A DNA stretch of 31,523 nucleotides, taken from positions 1-31,523 of the forward strand of contig JBEEFX010000269.1 of NCBI GenBank assembly GCA_041166365.1, read 5' to 3'. A program made the position numbers and the translations under genes. Positions 30,361 to 31,523 of the stretch are shown one piece after another. Every line of letters starts with the position of its first letter. Positions within the stretch are counted from its first letter, which is position 1. The notes beneath the pieces are model-generated. The model was not told the DNA's origin. It saw nothing but the letters and a program-made list of their open reading frames with translations, and made no database searches. The DNA comes from DASUCS01 sp041166365 (GTDB lineage Bacteria; Actinomycetota; Acidimicrobiia; Acidimicrobiales; JACDCH01).

Positions 30361-30864
30361 TCACGACGGCGCGCTCCACAAAGCGATGGGATCGTGCGCG
30401 ACCCGCTCGCCCAGCTCACCCGCGTCATCCGATCCGCGGAGCACTGCTGCGAAGCCGACGATCGTTCGGTGCGCGGTGTCGACGATCCACGGCATCGGTG
30501 GAGTGTCGGGCGGATAGAACGTGACCTGCGTGAAGCTGTCGACCTCCGTCTCGACACGCGGGAACACCCGCATCGACCGGATGAGCGGATCCATGTCGAT
30601 CGGCTCGAGCCCGCGCCTGCGAACGAGCTCGAGCTGGCTCCAGGCCGGCCCCTTCGTCCCGTGCAGCGCGAACCCCTGGCACGCGATCAGCAGGGTGTGG
30701 GCGCCCGCTTGATCGCCGTTGGCGGCGAGCGCGTTGACCTCGTTCGTCACCATGGAGCGAGCCAGCATGTAGCGCACGGGCTTCGAGCTGAGGTGCCAGA
30801 GCTCTTCGACCTTGGCCTCGCCGTACGCCCGCCACCAGTCGAGCGCTGCGTCGGCCACCGTCAC
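30361..30864 (-). CDS. Unknown protein coupled to glycosyltransferase
   Basis: A 167-residue soluble protein from GTG 30864, overlapping the glycosyltransferase stop as GTGA (30861-30864). The N-terminal half is helical (ADAALDWWRAYGEAKVEELW, then MLARSMVTNEVNALAANGDQAG). The C-terminal half looks beta-rich (RVETEVDSFTQVTFYPP, TIVGFAAVLRG). There is no signal peptide or membrane helix and I recognise no family. The coupling implies that it is made with the glycosyltransferase. Coding character is supported by the overlap and by a composition similar to its neighbours. Confidence 0.65.
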   Translation of the reverse strand: MTVADAALDWWRAYGEAKVEELWHLSSKPVRYMLARSMVTNEVNALAANGDQAGAHTLLIACQGFALHGTKGPAWSQLELVRRRGLEPIDMDPLIRSMRVFPRVETEVDSFTQVTFYPPDTPPMPWIVDTAHRTIVGFAAVLRGSDDAGELGERVAHDPIALWSAPS

Positions 30865-31523
30865 CGAACCACTATGGCCCCTCGCTCCGCGATCACCCTC
30901 TCGTACACCGCTACGTAGGCGTCCACCATCCGGTCGCGCGCGAAGCGGCTGACGGCTCGCGAGCGAATGGCGGCGCGGTCGAGCCCGCGCACGGCTTGCA
31001 CCGCCGCGACTGCGGCATCGACGTCGTGCACGAGCATGCCCGTGACATGGTCATCGATGAGCTCGCGCATCGAACCTCGATCGAAGGCGATCACCGGCGT
31101 TCCGCACGCCATGGCCTCGACGACACTGAAGCCGAACGGCTCGTCGAAGTCGATCAGGTGGAGCAACGCGTCGGCGCCGCCGAGCAGATCGCTCCGCTGC
31201 TCAGAGCCGATCGGGCCGAGATAGCGCACCCGGTCACCATCGACATGGGGTGCGACCTCCGCGTCGAAGTACGCCTGGTCCTGAATGATGCCGGCGATCA
31301 CGAGGGGCCGTCCGGCGCTGGCCGCAACCTCGATCGCCGTCGCGGTGCCCTTGTCGGGATGGATGCGCCCGAAGAACAGCAGGTAGCCGCCCGGTGACGG
31401 GTGCAGGCCGAAGGCGTCGGTGTCGATGCCGTGATGGATCGTGGCGGCGTAGTCGAGCAGCGGGTGCCGGTCGGAGTCGCTGATGGCGACGTAGGTGCCC
31501 CGGCCGTTGTAGCGCTCATAGAC
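30861..31523 (-). CDS. GT4-family glycosyltransferase, C-terminal part (runs off window)
   Basis: The 220 C-terminal codons are present; the gene continues past the right edge. The frame is open from 31523 and reads VYERYNGRGTYVAISDSDRH, then IHHGIDTDAFGL and YLLFFGRIHPDKGT. Next comes PLVIAGIIQD and then the nucleotide-sugar motif EPFGFSVVEAMACGTPVIAF with E-x7-E. This is the retaining GT-B (GT4) pattern; the motif order (HGID, GRxxxxKG, E-x7-E) is complete. The acceptor is unknown. The family includes mannosyltransferases of lipid and polysaccharide synthesis, but the missing N-terminal domain, which determines the acceptor, prevents a closer call. Confidence 0.9.
   Translation of the reverse strand, partial: VYERYNGRGTYVAISDSDRHPLLDYAATIHHGIDTDAFGLHPSPGGYLLFFGRIHPDKGTATAIEVAASAGRPLVIAGIIQDQAYFDAEVAPHVDGDRVRYLGPIGSEQRSDLLGGADALLHLIDFDEPFGFSVVEAMACGTPVIAFDRGSMRELIDDHVTGMLVHDVDAAVAAVQAVRGLDRAAIRSRAVSRFARDRMVDAYVAVYERVIAERGAIVVR

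Noticed and set aside
1..31523. Mobile elements, prophage, CRISPR arrays or resistance islands
   Set aside because: No transposase, integrase, direct-repeat array or abrupt change of base use was seen. The window reads as core chromosome.

Overview
The window is GC-rich, tightly packed bacterial DNA with no tRNA, rRNA, CRISPR array or insertion sequence that I can see. Its gene set is actinobacterial: a mycothiol ligase (MshC), DinB-fold proteins of the kind that often use mycothiol, an F420/NADPH oxidoreductase with a luciferase-like enzyme beside it, an InhA-type enoyl reductase, and an EF-G2-type translation GTPase. TANNNT boxes close to start codons suggest leaderless or near-leaderless transcripts. 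A lineage such as Acidimicrobiia would fit, but that is inference. No gap exceeds 300 bases; the largest are 155-289, 22456-22607 and 29120-29220.

Layout. 1-154 (-) is the start of a CDP-alcohol phosphatidyltransferase. 290-3362 (+) holds EF-G2 and two translationally coupled DinB-like genes. 3369-9834 (-) is a likely seven-gene operon transcribed npdG-like, mshC, plsC-like acyltransferase, luciferase-like oxidoreductase, thrS, HIT hydrolase, small membrane protein. 9924-10697 (+) is an InhA/FabI enoyl reductase. 10694-14311 (-) is a GTGA-coupled chain: two CNNM/CorC-type membrane proteins, an APH-fold phosphotransferase and a DUF6285 protein. 14341-16454 (+) is an MFS transporter coupled to a lone ABC ATPase. 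16451-18084 (-) is an SRPBCC protein and a secreted M23 peptidase with a poly-Thr linker.

18119-22455 (-) is a complete thiamine uptake and activation operon (thiamine pyrophosphokinase, ThiB, ThiP, ThiQ) behind an unmistakable TPP riboswitch at 22461-22549, whose 3' strand contains the Shine-Dalgarno sequence of the first gene. 22608-24436 (-) holds an acyl-CoA dehydrogenase and a YceH/DUF480 protein. 24497-25462 (+) is an aldo/keto reductase with a textbook leaderless promoter. 25459-29119 (-) holds an SDR and a large membrane PAS-PAS-GGDEF-EAL protein with a histidine-rich membrane sensor. 29221-30351 (+) is a MetE-like zinc methyltransferase. 30361-31523 (-) holds an unknown protein and the C-terminal part of a GT4 glycosyltransferase.

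The most notable signals are: a probable CTG start that restores a CxxC motif to a DinB protein; a CNNM gene whose first membrane helix has no ATG/GTG/TTG start but an ATC placed exactly as a leaderless start; three convergent gene pairs that share their stop codons (TTAG or CTAG); a natural alanine at the InhA Ser94 position; a 9-bp element mirrored in front of two divergent genes; and the loss of the catalytic G3 histidine in EF-G2. I found no convincing wholly new system. The best candidates for unexplored biology are the CNNM-kinase-DUF6285 chain, the MFS/orphan-ATPase pair and the sensor of the cyclic-di-GMP protein.
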